This document shows positions 1-12,281 of a stretch of DNA of 64,000 bases, in pieces. How positions within the stretch are numbered: the stretch's first letter is position 1; every line of letters starts with the position of its first letter. The notes under the pieces are model-generated. The model did not search any database and was not told the origin of the DNA. It saw nothing but the letters and a program-made list of their open reading frames with translations. The stretch is taken from contig JBAMDO010000579.1 of assembly GCA_037074765.1 (NCBI GenBank), forward strand, positions 62,001-126,000, in the 5' to 3' direction. The translations under genes and the position numbers were made by a program. This DNA comes from Mansonella perstans. Its lineage: Eukaryota > Nematoda > Chromadorea > Rhabditida > Onchocercidae.

Positions 1-1566
1 CTGAATTCTTCTAGGCGATGAGTTAAATTTGCATATTTCGGGAAGGGTACCATGATTTAGCATGCTATATTGCTTAACTAGAAAATAACAATAAATAATG
101 GAACACAAACAATGCAGCTGAAAAAAGGCATCGAATGCAAAATAATTGTTAGAATCAGATCAAAAATGAATACTACGAATTTCTTAAGATGGAGGATCAT
201 TTTTAAAGTTCCAGTAATTTTACTATACTTTTAAATGTTTTACAATTCAAATCCGAATTAAAAAGCTAGCAAATCGAAGTTAATTCCGGATTTGAAAAAA
301 TCAGGAACATACTTACAAAAATTTTCTTCGGAAACACTTGGAAATTCAACTGAATGGATGTGTATGAAACATTATTTATAGTTTTATCACTAACACTAAT
401 GCATAAAATGGTAGTCTAGGATCAGAAAAAAAGAAAAGATGTACACAAGTTGTAGAACTAATATCAAAATCCCTTCAAAAATTGTGATCAAGAGAGATAT
501 TTTAAAACACCGTATGCTTAAAAAAAATTTTAGTTTTTAAAAATCAGCGAAATTCTCAAACGTATAAACAACTAAAATTATTTCCCACTATCCATTATTC
601 ATTACGCCATGTCCACCACTTATAGCAGTGGCGCGAATGCATACTACCAAAAGAGTATCACGGAAAAAAGGGCATATTGCATAGGGCTTCACGGAAAAAA
701 CTAAGAAACGTCATACATTAAACGCCAGTCCATTTAGTCCACTTGCTGGTTGCATTTCCCATAATAAAGTTTGTCTTGAAGTTTGTCTTGCTAGCTTTAC
801 AGACAACCAATGTTCGAAACTTCTGGGAAGATGTCTTAATAAAACTTTGTGCCATATTTTGCAATCAGGGTTGCATTGGAAGATAAAATAAATTTTTAAA
901 TTTCAGTTAATTTCTGATAAAAATTCCAATCTTTCCAACATTTGAACAGGTGGCACGAAACATCGTTTTCGTGGATGGAAAAGCAAACTAAGATATGACG
1001 GAATGATGGAAAATTGTACAAGCCTAAATCGAATGAACAAAAAAGAAGAAAGATTTACACAGAACTGATATAACTATACACTATATAAAAATAAAAAACC
1101 AAAGTTCATGAAAACTTAACTAAAAAGGACAGATAAACATTGTGATACTCGTCTGAGGTCCGATATTCCAAAAAAATGAAAAAAATGACCGTCGAGTTAG
1201 TATGTTTGTTTCATACCAAAGATCTAATATCATAATATACTAGGCTTTGCTTTCACGGAATAAAAAACTTGTCTAGTCTATATCAATTCACTATAAAATC
1301 CATGAAAATTTAAACCGATTTGAAGGTATAGGCTGCCTGCCTTATTTTAAAAAGAAGCCAGAATATATTCTTAATAGTATCCATATGGAATTGTGCTCAA
1401 AATTGACCTAGCCAAAATCTTCGAAATGGTGTTCACTTACTTTTCCAGTAACTTTCCATTAAGGATCATAGCTATTTTAAGAAAGCTTATGGCTGCACAC
1501 AACGACGGCCAAATTAAAAAATAGTAAAATTCACATTAAAGAAGGAAAATGATGACGGGACAAATA
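1..1566. other. Downstream flank of the RanBPM-like gene; no gene recognised
   Basis: This stretch lies beyond the stop codon of the minus-strand RanBPM-like gene, so part of it is probably that gene's 3' UTR. I found no convincing exon. A patch at about 600-800 is clearly richer in GC than its surroundings. It holds a 31-codon plus-strand frame starting with the ATG at 610, and a 12-bp direct duplication at 767-790. The word CACGGAAAAAA occurs twice (about 660-700), and a related CACGGAATAAA lies near 1255. None of this is enough to call a gene. Confidence 0.5.
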
Positions 1567-4500
1567 TCAAAATTCCAGATTCTGAGCGACCAGCTTATCC
1601 ACATCTGCAAACACGGCAACACCAAGCTGCATTGCCGATAAATCACTACGAAGTTTCCGCGCAGTACGAAAATGCACCGAAAGTAGCGATTCTTGCGGAA
1701 AACCCATATGTTCTTCAAAAAAATAAAAATTTTGGTTATTTGTTATGTTTGGAAATACTTTCGAATCAGTCCAGAAACGCAAGATTATTAATTAAAAGCA
1801 GGATTACAACCGGAAATTTTGCAACAAAAACCTCGAGTGTTCAGAACGAATCTATCTCAAATGAGAGATGAAGACAATAAGAATAGTTTCTGCTGGCTTC
1901 TTAGTTTCCGATCACAAATAAAATACGCATCCCATTTCGAAGAAAAAGCATTAAAGCGATGTGCTTCACTATTAACTTACATACATTATTGATTTCTCGG
2001 AATTCAAAGCAAAAAATGGTAAAGTAACCTCGTAAGGCGCTATTTAATCCGTTAGCTGCTTGCACACGTTGCACCTGTTCAAGCAAATAGCGAAGTGATG
2101 TATTCAAAGGTTTCGTATGACATATCAAGGCAAGGATATCCTGAAAAACAAAAGATAAACTGATCATAATCACTGGGAAATATTTTTTTCCTTCAGCCTA
2201 CTCTAAATTACTGTTGACAACGGTGAAACGAACACTCAAAACTGAACACTCACAGAACACAACGACTTCTCTCTAACCACTCTTATTTCCAATCATAATC
2301 ACTGTACATCAAAAGCTACCACTAAACTTATTGAATTACAGTCAAATTAATTATAATCATGTTTCGTTCTCAAAAATAAAAAAAAAACTAACATGCATCC
2401 GGCGAACCAGATCTTCCGGTGGATTTGCTATTTCTTGACATAAAGAATTGATTTCCCGACCGAGTTTGAGGAGTTTCTCTATTTCTCCACATTCCATCAT
2501 ATCTTTTAGATCACCACCCGTCCAACCTCGACATGAAGTAAATGCCCGTTCAGCACCACCAATAACATCTTGATGTGTATCACCGCAAGATGGATCTAAA
2601 CAAATCATAAGAGATTAAATGATTCTGAATTAGACACCTTAAAATTGCAATAACTAATATCATTAATTTTAAAATCGCGAAAGAACGGTATAACATCAAA
2701 AGTAATTTTGAGCACTTGATAACCTTGATCTTCGTCAATGATAGTGGTTGCTGATGCGACTGGTTGAGATACACCGTTTGATAGAAGACCATTACTTGAA
2801 GCATTTCCATTGGTTGCTGAAGTAAATTTTTTATACAAAGTCTATGCAACTAATTTTTCTTAAGCACCGCAAAAAAGACATGAATATTAGAATTTTTTAA
2901 AAATATGTCGAATCTTAACGCGCTAATTTAAAATTGACGGAATGTATAATTTAAATTTAGGTATCAACCGTCTCATCCAGTCTTACCAGGGTTACGTCAC
3001 AATTTATGCCGTACTTAAGTTTTTGGAAGCAACAAAAATACGAATAAAAGCAAAAAAAAAGAAGAAATATAATTTAAATTTAACCATGAACTGTTCCATT
3101 TGATGAATAAGAATGATCCCTTGCAGTCTTATCATCCATTAATTCATCAACAGCTATATTACTGAAATTTATATACACCAATTATCACATGCCAACAAAT
3201 GATTTTGAAAATTAGCTGCTCAGAAATGATGACTCCTCACCGAATGACAGAGCTGCTTTCTTGTAAGCGAGCGAATCGATTCGAATTTGTTTGTATCCCT
3301 TCAATTCCCGTACGTGACCGACGACTCATACATATAAAAGGTTCTAAAAACGAATTTTATAGCATAAAAGCATATCTTTCATTAATCTTTTCCTTTAATG
3401 CACATCATTATAACATGCATGACTCTCCAATACATCATTTATATACATGTATCTATTAGCATACGCAAAACTATACGAATGAAATAATATTAAAAACAAA
3501 CCCCATTCATCGTTCCGTCTTTTGAACGGATTAATTGTACCCAAATTTTCATTACTGGCAGTAATTGTAAATGGATGTCCCTTTCTACTATATACTTGAG
3601 CATACGAATCACCTCCTGCAATGAAATTATAGGAAAGTACTTTTGAAGTTTCTACTTTCCATGCTGTCACTTCTGCTAACAATCCTGAGCAACTGTCATA
3701 TAAGCAAAAAAAAAAATTGCCAGTACTCCGCAACGTAACAAGCTGTGAAATTAATGCTGACATTTCATGCCACCCGTCCACTTTAATTCCTTCAAAATGA
3801 TGAAAAAATATATGCACATCATGAATACATGTATGTCAACCTGAGAGTGCTGAAAGACTACTTTGTGTTGGACGAGTTTCTTCTTTTGGGGATGCACTAC
3901 TAGTTGGATTACGCGAAGACACAGAAGAAATTGTAATCTGAAATTAACATTTAATTTTATGCAATCTAAAATAAAATTAGTAATAACTTTCACGTAAAAT
4001 TTTATTTTTACCGACTTTTCAAAATCTTGTCTTCAGAAAAAATATTTCCTCATTTGGTATACTGTGTTTTCCGCAAATGAAACAACTACAGATTCGCTTC
4101 AATTTGATGAAAGTGAATAACGATTTTGACCTAAGCCTTTTTCTATCCTAACTTTTGCTAAAATCTGTCAAATAAAAATAAATTCCGGTCATAGAAATCA
4201 AAGAAAGCTTTCCATAATATAACAGCTTGCTCTTTACTGATATTCATATCAGTAAAAAAAGCACACTTACATTGTTTGCTTTGGCATAAATCTCCACGTA
4301 ATATTGACAATTCAATAGCAATGCTAATTCTTTATTTTCCGCCAGTAAATGAGGGTATAAAACTCGTACACGATCGATTGCTTTGCCAACATCACCATCC
4401 AAAATCATTCGTTTCAATTCTGAGAATTGACACAAAAAAAATTAGGAAAATTAACTGAAATATGTTAAGTGGTAAAAGGATGAAACTGCATTGCCCAACG

Positions 4501-7500
4501 GAGGAACTGCATTTGAACCATCCTACTACTGCAATTTCTTAATTATACTCTTGTCATCGTAGTTAATGGATTGTTATGTACAATTAGGTCTTGGAATAGA
4601 ATAGTTTTAAAACAGCTGTCAAGTTCGCTGACAAACAGAGATAAAGAAATTCTTGGAATCAGTAACATCAAGAATCGAATTTTAAGTTCTGAACGACTAT
4701 GCAATTCGATCATAGCGAATTATCGTTGCAATAACAAATCCCAAGAATTTATTAATTCGAAATCAGGAAAAACCTTTGCTGAATTCCCAGCTGGAAAATA
4801 TCTAAAAATTCAAGTGTTGGGAAATTTGAAACTAAAATATCACAACCTCTACGTGTTTCTAAAATATCATTTGATTCCTCCTTTCCTCTCTCCATCTGTA
4901 CATCAACTTCAGCAAAACTTTGATCACCATGCTTCTTAAAAGCAGTTAACGCTCTTCCATATCCCTCATGTAACAACCACGAGGATATTGCGCTAAAGAG
5001 AGGGATAATATAAGTATGAAAACAAAAAAAAGAGTATGTAGCCTTTATATTTCATTTTCTCATACATTTTTTTTTCAGCTTATTATTAAAACCAACAGAG
5101 AATATTTCGTATCCGTTACTTACCGATCCATCCAACCCGTTTTTGCTTGTGGCAGCACAACTTGGCTTATTTGTTCATATGTATAATTGCGTGCATCCTG
5201 GAAAACTTTAATAAATAAATTCTATTATTTGATATCAGAAAAAACCTCCCACTGCCTTCATAACTGAAATAAATGATATTGTAAAGCCGATGTAAAGCCT
5301 AGAATCCCAATTATTTTTTCCAGAAATCAATTAGCAACGTCGAATATTCTAAACAAAAATTATGGTTTCGCAACATATGATCAATAGCGAACATCCAAGT
5401 GTACTAAACCTCTTAGTTGTAGTGCAGATGAATGACTAATACGGAGAATCATCTCCACAAAGAATATTCGTTAATCAAGCAATCAGTTGCAGTAATAATC
5501 AGTCTTATTAATTTACTTTTTTTTACTATCATTTAGTGGTTGTAACAAATCTGGACACTGAATATCTTCAAATTTATTTGAACAGCATTTACTGTAGAGT
5601 GAATCTGGCTGATTTCTAATACTTTGATCAACGAGTTTAACATTTTTAAAACTGCTGCTGTTAAGTCTCTTTTTAGACGGCTAATACTATCTCGCAGCTA
5701 TTGCACATCATTAATAGAGAACAAATTGTAATATACTTCCACATAATATGCTTTTTGTTACTTTTATCGGTTTCTATTGTTATTTTATTTAACCGTTTTA
5801 TTGTATTCGGAACAAGAAGAAAAAATGCGATGCATGGAAATAGCACTGCGTGGAATAAGATGACCTTGAATTCTTGCTCGATATCGTACTTGAAAGGATA
5901 TTGTCCAAAATTCGAATCCGCAATAGCGCCATGCTTTTGAAGGCCAATCATCGGATACAAATCAACAACATTTTCAACTTCCATTATAGCAATACCTACA
6001 ATATAAAATGACAAGAATTATTACTTGAAAAACTTAACAAAAAATTCGAACACAATAAGCATTCATGAAAATAAACGAATCAATATCTTCTTTCATTTGA
6101 CAATCTGTTTTTTATTTACAAACTTTTTTTCTTTGATTAGTCTGCGTAGTCGATGATTGCACAGCATGACACTTGCACACTTCAAAACATAATAGATCGT
6201 CTAGACAAAAATTTCGAAAACCAGAACTATTACGTAGCTTACTGACTGCAAGAACGCGAGACTTTTTTTACAAAAAACTGAAGTCTGACTGATTTACTGC
6301 AATATGTCTAGTTCGTAGAGTATACAAAACGAAGAAATAAAACTTCTTCGTTACACATCGTAGTTAAAGAACTGTGAAAAAAAAAAAAAAAATATGTAAC
6401 AAATCAGTAGACCAAGTTTTACTTCAATTTTTTCAAAAAAAGAAAATCTAGCAATTAATAAACGAAATCGGAACTAACCCAAGTGTCGCCCATTTTTGGT
6501 GAAAAATATTGATTTTCTAACAAAATCTACACCACAACCAATGACATCGTTCATTTTAAATGTGGGTCCATAAGCATGTCCGGTGCCTGATGAGCAAAAG
6601 AAATTGCCATCGTCACCATGATAACCGTATGACGCTCGGTCCCAGCCTAAACTTTATAATTACTGACTAAAATCTTCCTTTTTAATCCAGATATTCCTTT
6701 CACACTTTTAGTGCTGTAGACAATATAGCAACATGGGTCGGTACTCAAAAACTTCAAAAATATCGTGACATATCATGAGAATAACCTCGGAGTGACTAAG
6801 ACAAATTATACAGTTAAAACTTGAACAATTTTGGGAGTAGCTTATAGATTTTCCCGATCCATTTAAAAATTTGAAATCTCAATGTAAAAAAATGACCAAC
6901 AGGAAACATGAAATGTCCACATGACCCATATCTGTGCCAAAATTTTGAGAGAATGTTCTTTTGAACATAAAGTTTTTTGCACAAAAGTAAGCTTCTTCAC
7001 CTCAAATTTTTTTATGGCATAACACTGTATGCAATACAAACCTGGCAATCTATTCAGATCCACATTTCGCTCACATAATCCAACACCCATACAACATTCA
7101 GCTCCGCTACATACTACTGTTACTTCGAAATAGTACACACCACATGTTATCGGAATTGGATGATTGGCGCGCACCGCTGCGGCATCTTTTGCATTCAACT
7201 CTTGATTAGGATCCCCATTATCTAAACAAGTTAAAAAAGTCCCGAAGAATGTGAAAATTGATAAACGAAAATTATTATAGAAAGTTTAAAAGTTGAAACT
7301 TATGTATTAATGAAGAATCACTTATTTTGAAATTAGCAAATAGTGCTCACCAGCGTAAGCAACGTTACGATAATCATTTGTTACAACCAATGATGCCGCT
7401 TTATCCTGATGGCTCCAATGTGTTGGCAATGGTGTTTTCTAGAACAAATATTGGAATTATGATAGCAATTAGAAATAATTCAGTCGTTTCATTCCTTCTT

Positions 7501-8745
7501 AACTTGTAAAAAAATTGAACCATAAAAATGCATCAATATCAGTTTCTGCCCAACTGTATTACCTTTGTTTTTCCAGAATTTCGGGAAATTTTAAGTACAT
7601 CGAAATCGACCATTTCCGAAGTACTACACCTTGCTTTTCGCTACTTCAAATATATAATATGTAGAGGAAACTATATTTCCATCTTTTGAAGGAATTACAA
7701 TATAATACGGCTGGATATTAAATTTACTAAAATTTCACATATTTCACGCACGCAAAGGCATGCAAAAACATGCAAAAACATCATTCCAAATTGTCAAAAA
7801 AATTTCTGCATATAATCATGAAAACCTAACAAGAACCACAGTTACGCACCTTTTGATCTACAAACGGATAAAGCTGCATCAAACGTTCATTGATTTCGTT
7901 AGGCCGTTCTCCCGTACATAACACTTTATATCGCGGTCTCCTACGCCTCATTGCCGGGTCAGGACTTAAGCTTTTCACCTCAACAACATCATTCAATGGC
8001 GCATCATCAATATCCTGTAGAATTTATACTCCTTGAATATGCAAAAATTTTAAAATTTCATTTCACCCTCAACATATTGATTTCTGAGCTGCAGGAAATA
8101 CTGGATGATCAAAAACTATTTTCAAATAAGCCTATCCTGCAATGAAAAATCTTCAACTTCATATCCATCATTTTGGATTTTAGAATTTAAACTACTTCGT
8201 AAAGCAATCTCGAAATTACATCACCCTTTCGCCAGGTCTTTGTTCCACACATTTTCCGTGAAGCACACGGCGGGAAAACGCAAATAGCTCAGGACAAGTC
8301 CGGTGGAAGACTACTCGGTGAAACAATGAATTAAACACTGGTAAAGATACCACAGACACAACAATAAGGATATTTAACGCAATATCTTATGAAGATCACA
8401 TTCTTTCCAGTTTTATAATGAACATTTAAGTAAACCGTTTTCTAGCACATTATTTGAGAGTAAATTGTTTTCTAACACATTATTTGAGAGTAAACTTTTT
8501 TGTAACACATGATTTTCACTAAAACTTCCGGCAAAAAAGATATTCCTATGTAGGCTGCAACTTTTTCGAAGCGTAAACCCGTGCATATTTACGACGAATA
8601 TTCACGATTTCGGTGCATATGGAATTTCTTCCAATACTTCCAGTAAAAACAAGTTATCAGAAAAAAGCCACTAACGAAAAAGTTAATAGAAAATGTTTGT
8701 AAAAAAGAAAATTACATTTTGTAGTACTTCAACTTCCATAGCCAT
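1567..8745 (-). CDS. RanBP9/RanBP10 (RanBPM)-like scaffold protein, SPRY-LisH-CTLH-CRA, 16 exons
   Basis: Rebuilt exons (minus strand): 8745-8716, 8014-7850, 7438-7351, 7221-7042, 6646-6479, 5995-5865, 5197-5124, 4992-4847, 4419-4271, 3937-3841, 3684-3502, 3153-3085, 2816-2724, 2595-2393, 2140-2029 and 1712-1567. They join in phase with GT-AG introns to give 677 aa. The SPRY region (about residues 95-250) contains [30 protein letters not shown] and [10 protein letters not shown], and then [11 protein letters not shown] and FGQYPF. LisH follows at about 270-305 ([16 protein letters not shown]). CTLH lies at about 315-360 ([14 protein letters not shown], then LYPHLL). A low-complexity S/N/T linker leads to a C-terminal CRA-like part ([33 protein letters not shown]). 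Family members are scaffold subunits of the CTLH (GID-type) E3 ubiquitin ligase and bind many partners. The start is the first ATG of [17 protein letters not shown] acceptor near 8911 could take a spliced leader, leaving a 5' UTR of about 165 nt. The exon 16 acceptor (TTTTTTGAAG) is atypical but keeps homology. Confidence 0.93.
8431..8520. repeat. Three tandem copies of a 30-bp unit
   Basis: Copies are 8431-8460, 8461-8490 and 8491-8520. The unit reads roughly TAAA, a T/C-rich core TTTTCTAACACAT, then TATTTGAGAG. The first two copies are nearly identical and the third has diverged. It lies in the first intron of the RanBPM-like gene. Confidence 0.85.
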
Positions 8746-9884
8746 TTTCCTCACTTTACTTTCCGTACCTCGAAGTAACAACAACCGGCCACACCACCTC
8801 ACAACCGGCCGATCGACACTTCTCGACCCCAGATATCTCGAGTTGCAGGTTCTATCTAAAAATTCATAGAATTCACAGAATCGATTAAATCTCTTTCTAG
8901 AGTCAAAAAAAGTCTGAAATTTTCCGAACAAAAAAGATACTCTCTATCTAAAATCCTAAGTAACAAAAACCGGAACGCTGACTTGAAATTTATTTGATGC
9001 TCCTTTCTAACATTTCATATAGTTTAATCACCTCTTTAATAAGCGATTTATTTTAATCCATGACCTGCTGGATTGAATTGTTGCTTCGTCTTTGAAAATT
9101 AATAAACTGGTATTTATTTTGAAAAAATTCTCGCATGTTTTGTTCAAAACCCAAATTCACCTCTTTTTTCCTTACAAAAAAAAAGAAAAAAAAGAAGTCT
9201 ATAAAAGGAAAGGAGCAATAAAACAACAACAATGATATAAAATAAAATTATATGGGAAAACAATAAGAAACATAAATGAAAAATATAATTGAAAAACTTT
9301 GACATAAAACAATTTGCAAAGTATTCCATTTAGGCGCCTTCAAATTATTATCAAATCATATATGTGAAATAATACTTACTATAAATTAACATATATTTTG
9401 GATTTTGCAAATTTTTTTCCCTATTTATTCTTTTTTTTGTAAAACCAAAATACTAGAAATTTCAATAAATTCGCTATAAAGTGCAGAGAACAATAAAAAA
9501 AAAAAAAAAAAACTCCATAAAAACTAGGCCTGAATACCGCGGCATCGGGGTATAATTAATTGGAATTTATAATTGGCAAAATAATTCATCACCTGCCCGC
9601 GATAGAAAATTTTCTCAAGGAAATTGCACAGTATGGTGGACTCAGCCACATTTATTGATCACCGAACTGAATATTTTGCTTCGTGCAAAGCAGCTGATTT
9701 AACTAAGACAGTGTGGAAGTAAGCGTGCTAAGACCCAAACAGATAGTTTAAGATTGTGCTGAAAAGGAAAAAAAAAATCAAAGAAAGTTTATTTATAACT
9801 TTTCGATATCATTTTATCACTACTGATAATTAATATTATTATTAATTCATTGCTCTATTAAACTGTAATATTTTCAACATTATT

Positions 9885-10354
9885 ATTGCATTTATAGATT
9901 TTTAGTTACAATGATAAGCAAAAAAGAAGAAAAGGTGATAAGGTTGTTATCACCTTTTCATCTCTTATCATTTCATTATTTGTGATTAAATTAATGGTGT
10001 AACTAGTGTAATTGTTAATTGATCAAATTGTTGAAAGAACGATTAACAATATTTATACATTTTTATTACAGTGGATAAGAATAACGAAAAAAGCAGAAAG
10101 TGTAAGTGATAATAATGTAGCTACTAATTAATAGTAATAATTAATGTAATTAATATAATTGTTAATTAATTGTTTCATTAGCATATATTATTTTCCTCAT
10201 ATATTTTATTGCATTTATACATTTTAATTACAATGATAACGAGAATGATAACAAGCAAGTAAGAAAAAAAAAGATGAAGCTTTTTTATCTGTAGCATATT
10301 TTTCATTATGTGTGTTGCATTTATACATTCATTTATTGTGATAAGGATGATAAC
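9885..10354. repeat. Degenerate array with four copies of a TTGCATTTATACATT...GATAA block
   Basis: Related blocks occur at 9885-9919, 10047-10079, 10208-10240 and 10315-10354. The shared core is roughly TTGCATTTATACATT, then TTATTACAATGATAA, and the spacing is about 160, 160 and 107 bp. The longer units between the cores also share AT-rich words such as TGTAATTGTTAATT. It could be an old tandem duplication of a 160-bp unit or the remnant of a repeat family. The GATAA words resemble binding sites of GATA factors, but in such AT-rich DNA that alone is weak evidence. Confidence 0.6.
9912..9967. repeat. Imperfect hairpin with a 13-bp perfect core
   Basis: The arms 9929-9941 (GAAAAGGTGATAA) and 9947-9959 are perfect reverse complements around a 5-nt loop. 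After a mismatched internal stretch, TGATAAG (9912-9918) pairs with CTTATCA. It sits inside the degenerate array described above. Confidence 0.75.
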
Positions 10355-12239
10355 ATATAAATGCATGGGTACATTATCAGCTCGTATAATCAACTTTGAA
10401 TGATAATTTCTATTCAAAAGCTAACTAAATTTATATCTTCAAGTTACATCCGCACTACTTATCACATTGAATAATTAATGCAATTGATAACTAATTAATT
10501 ATCACTATATCCAACATTTTGAAACTTTAGAATTGTCATCAAAATATATGATTGCTTTAAGTATTTAAAATAAATTTGAGTTAAAAATACAAAACCAATT
10601 GTAGCACTTTCTTTCGTCGTTCTCTCTCTTTTTCCTTCTACTTTCTTTCTCTTTCTTTTGTTATATCAGATTTCGAATTGATATCCTGCAATTATTATCA
10701 CTACTTTTCTCCAGTAAAAATTTCCAAAACTTGAAATGCTTTTTATTCGTTAAAAAGACAAACTTTAATAATATCTACTAGTACTAATTTCTTTCAATGA
10801 AAAGAAATATTCCAGTGAATAAACATATTTTCCTCTACAAACAATTCTTTCAATCAGTTTCTAGTTCTTCAGCATAGCATTGCATCTCAAAATTCATTTG
10901 CAAATATTGAATGAGCGTTAAGATTTGTGTTAACATTTCGATTATATTTACTCCGTAAACACTTTTTTATGTTTCATTCATTGTGGATTGATTTAGGCAG
11001 AGGTTTTTCAATTACTTCTTTAAAATTTAATTTTCGGATTTTAAATTTAACATTTGAAGTGCAGAACACAAATGAAAATGATGAATAAGGTGTCGAATTA
11101 ATTGAACTTTGTGACAAATTTTTCAGTCTTCTTTGTTTTAAATGGATTTTTGTTTTCTGTTCAAGTTTTCATTTTAAAATTCCACCTTTCTTCCTTCAAA
11201 TTTTCATCTTTTGCTTTTGACATTGTCGGAACTTCACTTATTTCATAAGGTAACTTCTTCAAATCAGTCATGCAACACGAATTTTTTGAAAATGTAGTCT
11301 TAAATCGGATTCATCGATGAAAACTTCTGTTAATTAAAAATTGATGACAAATTTGTTTTCGTTTTGTTTATTTTTTATGTCACTTCACCTCATTGATCGT
11401 TTTAAATGGTTTGTATTTTGTAATGATCAAACTGATCAACACGAAAAAAATTTCTTCTCGAATTTCAAATTCCAAAATTCGAACTAAAATGAACTACTAT
11501 CGCTGTTTCTATCATTCATTATGATATTAATGGAAGAAAAAAGACGAAAATATTTTTCAAAGCGCCAAAAAGAGTATGTCACTTATACCATGAAAAAAAC
11601 AAGCGATTAATGTTCAGAAATAAAAAACAAAATAGTTTCAGCCGAAGTCGATTAATTTTGATTGATCCGTCGAATTATTTAAAAAAAGTAACTGGTTTGA
11701 AATATATACAATTAAATAATATTTTAAAACGCATAGCAAGTAAATAATTGCTATGAATGATTTCTCTGAACTGGAGATGATAATTTACAAATAATCCAAT
11801 ACGTTAGGTTTAGATGTGATTATCATCACAATTATCACCGTTTCGATCCATTTCATCATGACACTCTGTCTCCCATCAGTTATGATTTCAAACAAAAACT
11901 AATTTGAATTGTTGAAAAAAGTTTTGGAGCGATTTTATGGATTTACGAATTTTCAAGAAACTCTGTCATACTAAGACAAAAATTTTAATTAAACAGAAAT
12001 GAAATTAACAGTATTTCTTAACATAAATCTTATAAATATGTGGTGCTAAATCTGAGAGAAGAACAAAAAAAATATTGGAGAAGCCGTAAGGACAAAAATC
12101 TGCTAACTTTTATTTGTAAAAATTTTTCTGTTTCACTATGTAAAGAGTTTTTAAATGTGCTAGATCGAAATAATGCGAAGGAATGATTAATTATATAAAA
12201 TAGAAAAAAATAAAATTGCAAAATAATAACTTTTCGAAA

Positions 12240-12245
12240 TTTATT
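12240..12245 (-). terminator. Probable poly(A) signal of lev-10
   Basis: AATAAA on the minus strand, 37 nt downstream of the lev-10 stop codon. The spacing is suitable for a short nematode 3' UTR. Confidence 0.55.
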
Positions 12246-12281
12246 TTAACTCTTAAGTTTCTATTAAACGATCATAACGAT

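Larger units (their letters stand above)
8746..12281. other. Intergenic: 5' flank of the RanBPM-like gene and 3' flank of lev-10
   Basis: About 3.5 kb between two minus-strand genes. The first 170 bases continue the RanBPM-like first exon as an open frame without an in-frame ATG, and include a GC-rich patch (about 8765-8830) with two copies of GGCCGGTTGT on the minus strand. They are best read as 5' UTR behind the TTTCAG acceptor near 8911. The rest is AT-rich, with an A18-like tract near 9497 and a GATA/TTATC-rich degenerate repeat at 9885-10354. No coding exon was recognised. An AATAAA signal for lev-10 lies on the minus strand at 12245-12240, 37 nt past its stop. Confidence 0.6.

Noticed and set aside
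1632..1871. Plus-strand frame opposite the last RanBPM-like exon
   Set aside because: The minus-strand exon matches the family C-terminus; the plus frame has no homology and no splice context.
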